From the NCBI RefSeq assembly GCF_018143015.1, contig NC_054746.1, positions 26,781,205 to 26,845,204 on the forward strand: a stretch of 64,000 nt of DNA. Direction: 5' to 3'. How positions within the stretch are numbered: position 1 is the first letter of the stretch; each line of letters begins with the position of its first letter. This document shows positions 32,170 to 43,600 of this stretch, piece after piece. Made by a program: the position numbers and the translations under genes. Origin of the DNA: Lytechinus variegatus (lineage: Eukaryota > Echinodermata > Echinoidea > Temnopleuroida > Toxopneustidae). Below the pieces are notes generated by a model. That model made no database searches. It was given only the letters and a program-made list of their open reading frames with translations, and had not been told where the DNA came from.

Positions 32170-33080
32170 CAGTGGCGTAAATACCATCGGCTGTCCAAAA
32201 AACGGGGAAAAGGAGAAACATAGCAGGAAAGAAGAAATAATTGTTCATCATAATTATGTTATGTTATATTACATAAGAAACAGTTTTTCATAACTTTATG
32301 AAACATTATTTTCTCAGGGCCTATGTATTCATTGTTCCTGGTGCTTGCATTGTCTGTCTAACGAGATATATAATCCTGTTGTACTAAAACCTCCCGTTTT
32401 CAAGTCAATATACACCAAACATTTCCTCGCACTTCGAGTAATTATTGTTTTATGTAGTGACATATGCTCCTTTATCATGACTTCTTAAAGTTATTGCCCC
32501 ATTTTAAGGTCTCAATATAAAACATTTCCTTCCATGCTTACATTCGCATTCGTGAATTGATGATAAATGTCTGTTCTTCGTGAATTCTTAAAATCAGTCC
32601 TTAAAATATTCCTTTTTCGAATCTGAATATAAAAAAATTTCAGCTCGCGCTTCGCGCTTGCATTATTCGGTTAGTGAAATACGCATGGTCTAGTGAATTC
32701 CTACAAACAAGCCTTTGAATGATCCTATTCAGGTCAAATTTCCTAAATTTTCAGCTCGCGCTTTGCACTCGCACTATTTGATTAGTGAGATGAGTATGAT
32801 AATCAGGATTACAATTACTACAAAAAGTGTTTCGTGTGTTTAGATGTAATTCTAGCAAAATCAGCAAGCGCTTGGCACTCGCATTAGATGACCATGATGA
32901 TATATGTATGGATTCCTTCAAATATAATCCTTAAAATGTCCCTGTTTGGGGTCAATACGAAAATTTCAGCTCGCGCTTGGCGCTCGCATTGCTTGTTTAG
33001 CGAGACAGGTACGTATCATGATTATAAAAATTTGCTTGTAATGTCATTTTTAGGTCTGAATATCTAAAAGATATTAAAAA
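32170..33080 (+). mobile_element. GCGC-core hAT-like element, right end lost
   Basis: Starts CAGTGGCGTAAATACCATCG, like the complete copy at 55349-56948, and contains CAGCTCGCGCTTCGCGCTTG (near 32640) and three weaker cores (near 32752, 32865, 32970). It stops at a TA microsatellite without the ACGCCACTG end. The homologous copy is at 45105. Confidence 0.7.
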
Positions 33081-33785
33081 ATATATATATATATATATAT
33101 ATAAAAATATATATATATAGTGGAGAACCAGGAGATGTGTTTATATGCGGATCATAACCAGCTGGCTGGTATTGTTAACACTTATTACTTCTGCTGCTAC
33201 TACTATTACTACTACTGTTACTACTACTACTAGTAATAATAATAAGATTCCATATCTGACCAGAAAAGCGTACCTCGACCGGCTCATTTTAGAAATAAAT
33301 CGGCATTTGTGAAGACTAAACCTAACAGGATCAAATTCATCAATTGAGAGAGGAAAACGGCCTTAATTCTTCCACTAGTAAAAAAATATTTCCAATTTGG
33401 AAAAGAGGAAGTTCAGTAGGTATCCTCCCTAGAGTCAGTGTTAGATTGTCAATCATATCCATTCATTTTTGTCAATCAACAATATCAAATATAAAAATTG
33501 TGAATGGGTTGGCCTGTGTAACCTGAAATCCCCGTACGTCGCTGAACGAAAACTCATTGATATTTGATGTCGATTAGCTGACGAATTGTCTGTTCGAAGA
33601 TGCATACTGTTTTGTTCATAAACATCTTTTGATGAGTTTAAGCATCGGTCTGGTGGAAAGTTGCGAATTGACAACTGCATACTCAGTCAATATAGTCAGT
33701 GGACCAAACATATTTGCGTTTTGTCAATGATAAGTATTTTGTTTTATATTCAAAGGATAAGCGTACTAAATATATGTATATAGCC

Positions 33786-33791
33786 TTTATT
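33786..33791 (-). terminator. Putative poly(A) signal of LRR gene 2
   Basis: AATAAA on the minus strand, 43 bp beyond the stop codon. The same hexamer and surroundings are kept after gene 3 (46746-46751). Gene 1 lacks this flank. Confidence 0.45.
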
Positions 33792-33833
33792 TTCAAAGCG
33801 ATTTGCATTGACAGTACATAACAAACACACTCA

Positions 33834-36629
33834 TTATAGACAATATGATAATTCTGCCAGAGACAAGTACGACGATAATAGTACATGAAGTGCCCAGGTA
33901 AATTTTAGACAGTAGCGATAAAGAATTCTATTTACTCCACTAGGCACATTAAGACTGGTTTGGGTCTCTGTAGACTTGAAGTCACCATACTCATCGGAAC
34001 ACAAATCTGTCTCATCCAGACTCACAAGACTCATATTCCTCAAATATGATGGGTTCATACATTGATACAGATTGACACCTGAGAGCAAGAGCCATCTTTT
34101 AATCGATGTTGATTCGCAGACACAGTTCCATGGGTTGGGATCAAGGTAGACGGTCCGCGAGAGAACAGGTAGACTACTTGGTAGAATCGATACGAGATGG
34201 TTGTTTCCAAGTCGTAGAATGAATCCACCCCTTTGGTTGATGAACGCAGACTCACTGATGTGATGAATCTGATTGTTTTCCAAATTAAGCTCTCTGATGT
34301 AAATACTAGTCACAAAAGTGTCAGCAGTGATACTCTTAATGTGATTGCTACTCAAATCAATATAGCGGATCCTTGGAATACCTTCAAACACTTCTTGTGT
34401 TAAAAACTTGATTTCATTCTTACTAAGATCCAGACTTTCAAGTTCAGGTGCTGTTATTTTAGGAAAATCGATTATACCATTATCACTAAGGAACAGAACA
34501 AATAACGTAGATAAATCAAAGCTGATGTTGTCAAATAGGTTCCTGAACATCGGGATGTTGGTCATTGACAACACCAGAAGAGATGTACTTTTTACCGTCA
34601 ATGAATATGATAGAGTCAATAGATTTGAGTGAGATAAATAAAGATTGGCCAGATTGGTGAAATACTCACTTGGTAGCTGGTGAATCGGATTGCCTTCAAG
34701 TGACAAAATAATAAGTCTACAAGGATTGAACACATCGGCGGAAATATATCGTATCATGTTCCAATCGAGGTACACATAATTTAGATGACATGCAAAGTCA
34801 CATTGCTCATAACTTGCATTGAAGCACATCGAGGCTCCTTCCAGCGATAAAATGCGATTGTTGGAACAATGAAATGTTTCAGTTGTCAAGGGAATGCTCA
34901 TATTCGTCTGTCTGCTGCGTGAAAGTTCTGCCTCTGAAATACGCGGTAGTTCATCACCAAATCGGAAACGAAAGTTAGAAATCATATTACCATCGATATT
35001 CAAATATTTTGGTTTTCCGATTTCATTCAATGATGTTAGAAGATTGTTTTGCAAGTTTAACTTTGAAAAATATTTTGAACTTGAAATCGAAACATTGGTG
35101 ATTGAATTATTGGCTACACTGAAATACCACAAGTTGGTCAAATTATTTAGATCTTCTTTTCTGATACGTTCCAAGAGGTTTCCACTAAGATCCAGATAAA
35201 ACAATCTAGGAAAACTCGACAAGTCAGGGATCATCATCAGGTAGTTGCCTCGGATATCCAAATGCGTCAAATTAGTCGAACCCTGAAATGCTTCTTTCTT
35301 GACCATCCGAATCTGGTTGTAAGATACATTCAAATGTCTAAGGACATCAAGTCTCGTGAAATTCTCAAGAATTTGAAGTTGGTTATGAGACAGTGAAAAG
35401 TATCGAAGTCTGTTGTGTTGATCAGAGCGTCCCCAATCTACAGTCTGAATTTTGTTATGAGATAAAGACAAAATCTCTAAACGAGGGAGTTTCCTAAGAA
35501 ACGTAATATCTCTAATGAAGTTCTGATCGAGGTACAAAAACATGAGATTATCATGATCATCATTCATCCTACTGTCGTTAATGCAATTATTATAAATGTG
35601 AAGTTCTTCGATCGTATTGTTGATTAGATACAATGTTTGAAGGTTAGGCATAATACGCGAATGGATAATGAATATAAATGCATGGCTCACTGGGGTCGCC
35701 TTTTCTTCTTGGCGAAAATTCTCAATCAAGGAAAGTTTACGTATGATAGTGCTTTCATTATAAAAGATATTCTTTATATGATTTCCGTCAAGAAGCAAAT
35801 CAGTGATGCTGCTTTTCTTGCTTACCCATGATTCTGGGACAGCCGAAAGATTGGCATATCTTATGTCTACTAAGTACAAACTTTGAGGAACGGTAGTAGA
35901 AGCGAATAACGCCTGAATTGGGTTTCCCGTAAGGATAAGCCTTTTAAGCGAAATCAGTCCACTGAGGTCAGGTAGGAAACGAATTTTGTTATTACTTAAA
36001 TTTATATCACTTAATTCATGTGCATGAACATTTTCATGAAGGTTGAAGTTTATCAAGCAGTTAGATGTGGCTTTGAGATTAGTTATAGGTGGCAACGATG
36101 GAGATAACTTTGTAATAAAATTGAAAGATAACTCAAGCATTAATGGTTTGACATGGGCGACGTCTTGAAAATCCACTGGTTCAAGATTACGTATGAAGTT
36201 TGATTCGAGGTGGAGGAGGAAAAGATTCGGTAGATTACGTAAGGCTGATATGTCAACAAGACGATTGTTCCTGAGACTGAGATCATATAGACGGTGAAGT
36301 CCCTTAAAGGCAAATGGTTCCAAACTAGAAATTGTATTGTAGCCAAGACTCAATAGGCGAAGGTACGAAAATGAGGAGAATGTGCCATCCTCAATAATAC
36401 TGATCTTATTATTATCTAAGATGAACTTATCAATATCCCTTGAAACATTGACAGTTGGTACTGAAGTCAACAACCTGCTGTAGCAGATTACATAACGGGC
36501 CGAGCATGAACATTCATCGGGGCAAGTAACAATGCTTACAACTGAATGATCAGATAAAACAGAAAACGTAAGAAGTAAAAATAAATCACTAAAGCGCCCT
36601 GATTGCCAGTAAAGAGTACAAAGCTTCAT
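33834..36629 (-). CDS. TLR-ectodomain-like LRR receptor 2 (no TIR)
   Basis: 931 residues from the conserved internal ATG at 36629 (MKLCTLYWQSGRF); the frame is open up to 36767, but the extra N-terminal 46 residues do not look like a signal peptide and diverge from gene 3. Architecture as in gene 1: signal peptide, N-cap CPDECSCSAR, long LRR solenoid, C-cap NPWNCVCES, and a hydrophobic tail (WALHVLLSSYLSLAEL). Between TANVSAVPESW-like and MPNLQTLYL repeats, about 45 residues differ strongly from genes 1 and 3 and are partly non-LRR in character (SHAFIFIIHSRIMPNL). The last third is nearly identical to gene 3, while the middle matches gene 1, indicating segment exchange. The 5' flank matches gene 1 and the 3' flank gene 3. 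Confidence 0.88.
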   Translation of the reverse strand: MKLCTLYWQSGRFSDLFLLLTFSVLSDHSVVSIVTCPDECSCSARYVICYSRLLTSVPTVNVSRDIDKFILDNNKISIIEDGTFSSFSYLRLLSLGYNTISSLEPFAFKGLHRLYDLSLRNNRLVDISALRNLPNLFLLHLESNFIRNLEPVDFQDVAHVKPLMLELSFNFITKLSPSLPPITNLKATSNCLINFNLHENVHAHELSDINLSNNKIRFLPDLSGLISLKRLILTGNPIQALFASTTVPQSLYLVDIRYANLSAVPESWVSKKSSITDLLLDGNHIKNIFYNESTIIRKLSLIENFRQEEKATPVSHAFIFIIHSRIMPNLQTLYLINNTIEELHIYNNCINDSRMNDDHDNLMFLYLDQNFIRDITFLRKLPRLEILSLSHNKIQTVDWGRSDQHNRLRYFSLSHNQLQILENFTRLDVLRHLNVSYNQIRMVKKEAFQGSTNLTHLDIRGNYLMMIPDLSSFPRLFYLDLSGNLLERIRKEDLNNLTNLWYFSVANNSITNVSISSSKYFSKLNLQNNLLTSLNEIGKPKYLNIDGNMISNFRFRFGDELPRISEAELSRSRQTNMSIPLTTETFHCSNNRILSLEGASMCFNASYEQCDFACHLNYVYLDWNMIRYISADVFNPCRLIILSLEGNPIHQLPSEYFTNLANLYLSHSNLLTLSYSLTVKSTSLLVLSMTNIPMFRNLFDNISFDLSTLFVLFLSDNGIIDFPKITAPELESLDLSKNEIKFLTQEVFEGIPRIRYIDLSSNHIKSITADTFVTSIYIRELNLENNQIHHISESAFINQRGGFILRLGNNHLVSILPSSLPVLSRTVYLDPNPWNCVCESTSIKRWLLLSGVNLYQCMNPSYLRNMSLVSLDETDLCSDEYGDFKSTETQTSLNVPSGVNRILYRYCLKFTWALHVLLSSYLSLAELSYCL

Positions 36630-36767
36630 CCTGAGATCAATCCTCTTTGGACAGCGCAGATATATGTGTCCAGTAACAGTACAGAGCCCATTGAATGGCC
36701 GAATGGAAAAGTTGCGCGGAGAAGTGAGTACTATCCTTACGATTTTGTATAGTATGGCCTTAAGCAC

Positions 36768-37562
36768 TGTAAAATTGCACGATGATAATTGGTGGAAAAA
36801 ATCAGATATAACTAGGGCCGGGAACTAGGGAAGGAGCTAGCTTTTTTTGTGGGTGTGTTTTCTTTTTTTTTTTATAGAGGATGATCGAAATACCAAGATA
36901 AAGTGACGTCATTTCATTTTCAATCGAATTTATAGGCGTATTCAAGAGTTACACATGACACAGGCTTCTTATAGCTTTCGTTTTCCCCCTCTCTCTTTTG
37001 CTTTTTATCCTCTTTATTACACTAATTCATTTTCAGTGTATCTCAGATGGTTGAGCCAAGATAAGCTAAGATTAGCATCTCCACATTTAACGTTTACGTA
37101 AAATACAAATCCGGGCCTGTAAATGGATAAAAAGATATTCAGTGATAAATCACTTGTCAGTAAGAAATAATCTTAAAACCTCATAACTTTCAGAAGAAAA
37201 TCAATTTGCGTTGATTGATTATTGTTTGTGTAAGGCCCGCATGAGGTACTTCTGATGTTAGTTACGATGTTCATCGCTGGCGTAGACGGGGGTATTCATA
37301 CGTGGGGGACCATTTTACCTTCACTGGTATACGAAAATTACGTTTTCCATAATTTTGTGGATGTTTGTGTGTGAGAAAGTGTGATAAATTTCATGTAAAA
37401 TAGCTTTAGTAATCATTTTAATTAAATATTTTGTGATAGAAATGTGTATAAAGAATAATAAAAATATTGATGGTTATTATGAATATACAAATATATATAT
37501 ATACATACAAATATATATTTATATGTATATATGTATATGTATGTATATATATATATATATAT
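36768..37562. other. 5' flank of LRR gene 2 (shared with gene 1)
   Basis: Collinear with 23739-24600, including the TATA-like and CCAAT-like stretch and a (TA)n tract at 37493-37562. No gene. Confidence 0.5.
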
Positions 37563-37696
37563 TTCATTTATTTATTTAAACATGCCATGACCTATTCTGC
37601 AAAGGGTGTTTCTCGATAGGCGATAGGTCCGTGCATCAAAATTACATTGAAACAAAAGGTCATTTAATATAACAGCATCTAAACATAGAATATGAA

Positions 37697-38119
37697 TTAA
37701 AGTGGAAGTTTACCCTGGAGAAAAATAATAAAAAATATTGATGTCGGTTTAAGAAGAATTTATTAAAGATTAAGAAAGTTATGAGAATTCTAAATGTTAT
37801 GTGATATAAGATGCATACATTTCAAGATTTTTATTGTTCGTGATGAGTTTTGTTTTCTTTTAAAGAAGGGGTGTGAAAATATCTGTCTATTGATATACTG
37901 AAGGTACAGTAAAAACCGTTTTCATTTTTTCAGAGAAAGTGACATTTCATTGATTTTTCACCAAACAATATATAAGAAAGCTGTTCGTATGTGACGTCGC
38001 AAATCAAATAATTAAAATTATATTTACCCTTTTATTGTTTGATAGTTTTTCCTCAAACCTTCGGCATTATTTTTTATTACCTTTCCTACTATTTTTGCCG
38101 GGGTGAACTTTCCCTTTAA
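37697..38119. mobile_element. TTAA-flanked MITE, second family, copy 2
   Basis: Paralogue of 26486-26903 in the duplicated block; TTAA at 37697-37700 and 38116-38119, same inverted ends. Confidence 0.8.
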
Positions 38120-38167
38120 AACATGAAATATGCATAAAACGTAAAATAGAAAGTAAAAAGGATTGTG

Positions 38168-38447
38168 AATGAAAAAAGTAAAACGTCATAAAATCATAGA
38201 CATTTAAATCACAAAAATATGAAATTTTACAGAAAAAAATAGATATATAAGTTAGAAATGAATTAATTGCAGATATGGAAGCAGACAGTATGGAGTCATG
38301 AGGACAAACACAACAATATTTAAAACATAAAACAAAAGTACAAAAAGACATTTAGAATCCTCATACATACTTGGGTCGATACAGATCAAATAAATCAAAT
38401 CAAAAGGGAAATGCACAATTTGTGGATAAATAGAGATACGGTTTAAT
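38168..38447. mobile_element. ~270-bp insertion specific to the gene 2 block
   Basis: The gene 1 block reads GGATTATGAATGGAAGTAAA continuously (26944-26963). Here the TGAATG(G/A)A motif appears on both sides of about 270 extra bases (38168 and 38441), consistent with a short target duplication. On the minus strand it looks like a LINE or SINE 3' region, but the family is not recognised. Confidence 0.6.
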
Positions 38448-38564
38448 GAATGGAAGTAAAAAGGGGGAAGCACACACACCCTCATCCACACACAACACAC
38501 AAAACGCGCACTCACTAGATTTCAGTAGCCTGCAGGATAGTTCGAAAAATGTAATAATAATGAT

Positions 38565-38852
38565 CATAATAACGGTATACTTTCAACAGGGTATAGCCAC
38601 TTCAGTGTCGCAAACTGTTCTCCCAGCGGGCCCTGCTATTATTATTACCCGGCTAAGCTAGGCTACCCATTCAGGAGCACACAGCTTTTGAGGAATCATT
38701 TCCTGCCGGTACCCACTTACCTCACCTGGGTTAAGTGCAGCACAGTGTGGATAAATTCTTGCTGAAGGAGAACACGCCACGTCTATATGATTCGAATCTA
38801 CCACCCTCTGTTTGAAAGACGAGAGTCAGAACCACTAGACCACGACGCGCCC
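38565..38852 (-). mobile_element. tRNA-derived SINE, block-2 copy
   Basis: Paralogue of 27030-27352. The tRNA-like head is at about 38850-38775 (minus) with A box TGGTCTAGTGGTT; the B box is changed by an insertion (GATTCGAATCATA-like). Confidence 0.7.
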
Positions 38853-39119
38853 CTGTTCAATGGGTCGCGCTAGTTTTAAGTGAACGAAAGGCTCCTTAGC
38901 ATAGATTTGTTTTTGTACAATTGGAATGTCAAAATTTTTCTGGTATTATAATTACTTCTCTGAATTTGAAATCTGTTTAAAAGATATCGTGGTGCATTAG
39001 ATCGATGTATTTTATGCATTATTATTGCCTCCCCTTTTCTAAACTTTGTTGTTATCATTATCTAACTTGAGTATTATGAATGATTAGTTAGTGGAAGAAC
39101 GAGGCTTGAGTTTCAAGAC

Positions 39120-39800
39120 TGACCTTACAGCCCTATTTTATAACATATGTAGCTTACCTAGAAGAGTTACACTTGAATTACTGTATACACTATCACACTG
39201 ATCGAAATAACACTGAATCATTAATTCATAAAATAAGGTTGCCTGCTGTTGTGAAATAAAGTTTCGAATCCAAGGCCACTTTTCTTCAAACAGACTGAAC
39301 GTGCAAATTCCAATCAATGTTTTCGTCAATAATCATACCGAGATGTTTGCATGAGCAAACACTTGGAATGATTTGCAGAATTTAAGTAATATTCATAGTA
39401 GGATGCAACTTTTTGTAAATTTCTGTTAGGAACAAATTACCATATATTCACACTTACATTTAATTTAAGCTTGTTAGAGGCCAGCCACTGTGAAACTTAT
39501 TTTTTAAGTCTTCATTGAGTGAACGTTGATCATGTTCAGGATTTGTATTCCTATAGTATAAACACGTGTCATCTGCATAAAACTATACCTGAGAATGTTG
39601 CACAGAATTGGGGAAAATCATTGACATAAAAAGCAAACAATGTCGGACCAATTATTGATCCTTGTGGAATTCCACACTTGGTTTTATTTGAGACTTAACT
39701 CCATTTAAACTAACATACTGCTCTTGCGATCTTAAATAATCCCTACATCAATCTATTACTTTGGGAGACATGCCTAAATAGTTCATTTTAGTGAGCAGAA
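39120..39800 (-). pseudogene. LINE reverse-transcriptase relic, block-2 copy
   Basis: Paralogue of 27600-28340. The minus-strand stretch at 39329-39138 still reads WPWIRNFISQQQATLFYEL, a typical post-RT CR1-like segment, and GIPQGSIIGP lies near 39670. Heavily broken. Confidence 0.8.
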
Positions 39801-40255
39801 CACATTGGCCTATTGAACTAAATGCTCTTACAGACAAGTTCTGTGGTAGAACCATTATTCATGTTCAGGGGTATCGTCAGTTAATGTAAGTTCAAGAGAG
39901 CTGTATTAGTTGAAAAGAGGTGATGAAATTCTGAATGATTGTCGCTTAATTATCATTCAGGAATTTGTGAACTTGTTTCATTACTGAGGCAAGTATAAAA
40001 ATAAAAATTTTGGACATTCTCAGTTTGAGAACTCATTTGAAGGATTATCGTGGTCATTCCTATTGACATCTACACAAGCAATGTGCACGGCCCATGTGTG
40101 ACATGTTGTACATTGTATACCTTTTCGATATGTTTCAACAGGTTTGCAACTTACATAAGCAAAACCTTCAACATATTAACAGGAGGAAAAATACAAACAC
40201 ACCCTCACACACACACACACACCCACATATATATATATATAAATAAATGTGTGAA

Positions 40256-40560
40256 GCTATACATGTATATGACGGCTTGTCATTGTTCAAAAGCCACCTT
40301 CACCCGACAAAGGTAATTGGTATAGTGTCGAAAATCTGTCTTTCTGACGGTCAATCGGATCTCGGTCGGCCACTAGCCCGTCTCTGTGGTCTAGTGGTTA
40401 AGGCACCGGCGTTCAAAGCTGGGGGCCCGGGTTCGATTCCCGGCAGAGACATTTTTTCGGCATAACCAATTTTCCAAAGGGTAGATAGCTCTGGGGAACC
40501 TTGACTTAAGCTACGTCTACCATTGTTCTCTTCATCCATTTCTTTACAATATATATATAT
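40256..40560 (+). repeat. tRNA-containing dispersed repeat, block-2 copy
   Basis: Shorter leader than 30340-30765, complete tRNA-like segment (40380-40451) and tail ending TTTCTTTACAATATATA. Confidence 0.75.
40380..40451 (+). tRNA. tRNA-like segment (pseudogene), UCA loop
   Basis: 72 nt, acceptor GTCTCTG/CAGAGAC, D stem GTCT/AGGC, anticodon stem CCGGC/GCTGG (one G-T pair), loop GTTCAAA, T arm CCGGG/CCCGG, discriminator A, then TTTTTT at about 40453. Complete cloverleaf with UCA in the anticodon position. Confidence 0.6.
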
Positions 40561-40697
40561 ATATACAAACATTATATATATTCATACATATATTCATATA
40601 TATATATATAAAATCCTTTTTTTTAAACAAGTGCACACCTAGTTACCAATAATGCATACAGCATTTCCATTTATTTCAAAGCAGGATAAAAGAGCAT

Positions 40698-43600
40698 TAG
40701 TCGATTTGACAGTCTCATAGGCTCAATACACCAACCTAGAATGTTCTTTCCGATGAAGTTTTTTTCTTGATTCGTGTTCCTATGGGGTCCTAGAACAAAT
40801 TCAGCTTGGTTGCCGTTTGGGCAATTTTGCTAATTTGCATAAATCGAAAAATGGCCGCCAGATGCCATCTTCAAAACCTAACTTTTGAACCCCTGTCCAC
40901 AAAATGATGAGTAATAACTCGTTTTAGGGGTTTAGAGATGTGTAGAACCGATTTCTGTAATCATTTTTGCAATATAAGGTCATCTTCAAGTCAAATCCAA
41001 GATGGCTGCCAGCTAGATGCCATCTTGAAAAATTGACTTTTGATCCCCTTGCCCCAGAATGACGAGTAATACCTCTATTTAGGGGTTTTGGGGTGTGCAG
41101 AATCTCTTTCTGCTTTCTATTTTGCAATATAATGTTATCTTCAGGTAAAATCCAAGATGACCGCCATATGACGCCATCTTGAAATATCAACTTTTGAACC
41201 CTTTGCCCCATAATCATGAATAATAACTCTATTCGTGAGTCATTTGGTATGTTGATTCAATTCATGCTGTAATTTTGCATAAAGGATAATCTTCATATCA
41301 AATCCAAGGTGGCCGCCAACCGCCATCTTGAAAAATTACTTTCCGAGGCTGATACGTGTTAGAACTAATGTAAAGGGATTTCAGTAAGAATACTCATTTC
41401 CTCTTTTAATTCTCAAGTTTTTGTCCCAGAATCATGAATAATCCCTCTTTTCGTGAGTTATTTGGTATGTTGATTCCATTTCTGAAAATAATTTTGCAAT
41501 ATAGGATCATCTCCAGGTCAAAATAATCCAACATGACCACTAAACGCCATATTAAGAAAAAAAAACTACTTCCGAGACTATTGAACCTTGAAGAAGTGCT
41601 CTCCCTAATAAGGTTGTTGTTATGTATTGGAGTTCATGTAAGGGGATTTCGGCAGTGAGAACGATTTATTTCTTTTAATCACTCCATTTTTAGTTCGAGG
41701 TCAAGTCATGTCGAAGATGGTCAGATGGTTGATAGATTTCGTCATTAACCAAGGTTTGGGCTATGATTTCGGGGGTTTTGATCCTTTTTTATTTCTGTGC
41801 AACCATACTTTTCCAGTGAGATGACTTTAAAGTATTATTTCAATTAAAAAGTGATTTCTCCGTATTTTTTTTCAAAAAAAATGTTAACTTATTAACTTCC
41901 TTTATAATTATTATTGGATTTTTCCTCCTGACAAGAGCCATTGACTTGGTAAGCAGGAGTGCACTCTTTAGCATCCTGCAGAAGATAGGCTCCCCCAAGA
42001 CTGTTCCACGGTCAGGATTGTTCTCATTCGTGAAATGTTTTACGGAAACGATGTCGCCCCTCTCAAGAAGTGGGAGTACAAGACCTAGTCATATATAACA
42101 ACTGTCTGTCCTGTGCATGTAAGGGGTTTGAGACAGTCAAAAATCTTGATAGACTCAAGACACCGACTGTCCTCCAGATATGTATATCAACAGCACACAC
42201 TCGTCTGGTTGTGGTGAACTCCGCACCTACCTTGGACCGACTATATGTCTCTTGCCCCCTTGCACAGGACAAGCATATAAGCATCAGGATTGTAAAATCT
42301 GTCACAGTCATGGCCAAGCTCCTGCACGGAAGTAAGTCCTGGAAAACGTACGCCGACCAAGAAAAGTGGCTAAACACCTTCCATGTCAGCTGCCTCGGAT
42401 GTATCATGCACGTTAAACGGCAGGACAAAGTGAAAAATACAGAGGCCCTTTAGCGCACGTGCTGGCATCAAAAGCTTATTCTCGCTCCTTAGTCAAAGGC
42501 ACCTCAAGTGGTTGGGGCATGTTTGCCGCATGAAACCTTCGCGAATCCCTTCTTGGATTCGCCAAGGTAAGGTGAGCTGTGTGATTGGTCTCACCCCATC
42601 GGTAGATCACACCTCCGTTATAAAGACACCTGCGAACATGACAAAACTTGCCGGCATAGACACACTTATGAAGGTGTAGATGATAGTCGCCATATTCTAT
42701 GGAGAGCTACTAAGTACAGGGGTCAAGACGTCAGAAAAAAATCGGAATGCTTATTGGCAGACCAAAAGTCCGAGGGGGAAGGCTCGCACAGCATCTCTAT
42801 ATAAACGTGTCTCAGCGCCATCCTCCTTCATCTGTAAAAATTTGCTCTAGAGACTGCCACTCTAGAGTGGAGCTCTATAGTCACTCTCGAAAATGTAAGG
42901 CCTAGCGCTACACCATCGTGTTTTAAGGCGAATTGATGCCTACCAATCACTGGACACATTCATTTAGAAAAAGATATTGATAAAACACCTTCAAATTCAA
43001 ATAAGGACCTAAAATCCTCTTCAGTACAAAGGTATGGATGGGCCTTGAAAAAATAAAAATACACTCGAAATGGATCATAGCCCTAATACCTAAAGAGGAT
43101 TCATTCTAAGTTGAGCAATTAATGTTGAAATCTGACATCTAAGATGTAACTTCACCTTGACCTTGAACTTGAGAATTAATAAAAGAAATGAGTATTCTTA
43201 CTGAAATCCCTTTATTAGTTCTAACACTTATAAGCCTCGGACAGTAATTTTTCAAGATGGCGGTTGGCGGCCATCTTGGATTTGATCTGAAGATTATCCT
43301 TTGTGCAAAATAACTGCATGAATTGAATCAACATACCAAGTGACTCATGAATAGAGTTATTATTCATGATTCTGGGGCAAAGGGTTCAACAATTGATATT
43401 ACAAGATGGCGTCATATGGCGGCCATCTTGGATTTGACCTGAAGATGACATTATATTGCAAAATAGAAAGCAGAAAGAGATTCTGCACACCCCAAAACCC
43501 CTAAATAGAGGTATTACTCGTCATTTTTGGGCAAGGGGAACAAAGGTCAATTTTTCAAGATGGCATATGGCGGCCATCTTGGATTTGACCTGAGGATGAC

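Larger units (their letters stand above)
31191..33833. other. 3' flank of LRR gene 2 (shared with gene 3)
   Basis: Collinear with 44214-46803: TTTAATGAGAGATC, CATGCTACCGGCGCCATC, the hAT-like GCGC repeat, a CTACTACTATTACTACTA run, and CATCTTTTGATGAGTTTAAG just before the gene. There is no separate gene; short open frames are not conserved. TA tracts are at 31196-31262 and 33081-33120. Confidence 0.75.

Noticed and set aside
42063-42453. Overlapping 121- and 127-codon open frames on opposite strands
   Set aside because: The plus-strand frame belongs to a broken LINE, and the minus-strand frame is its shadow.
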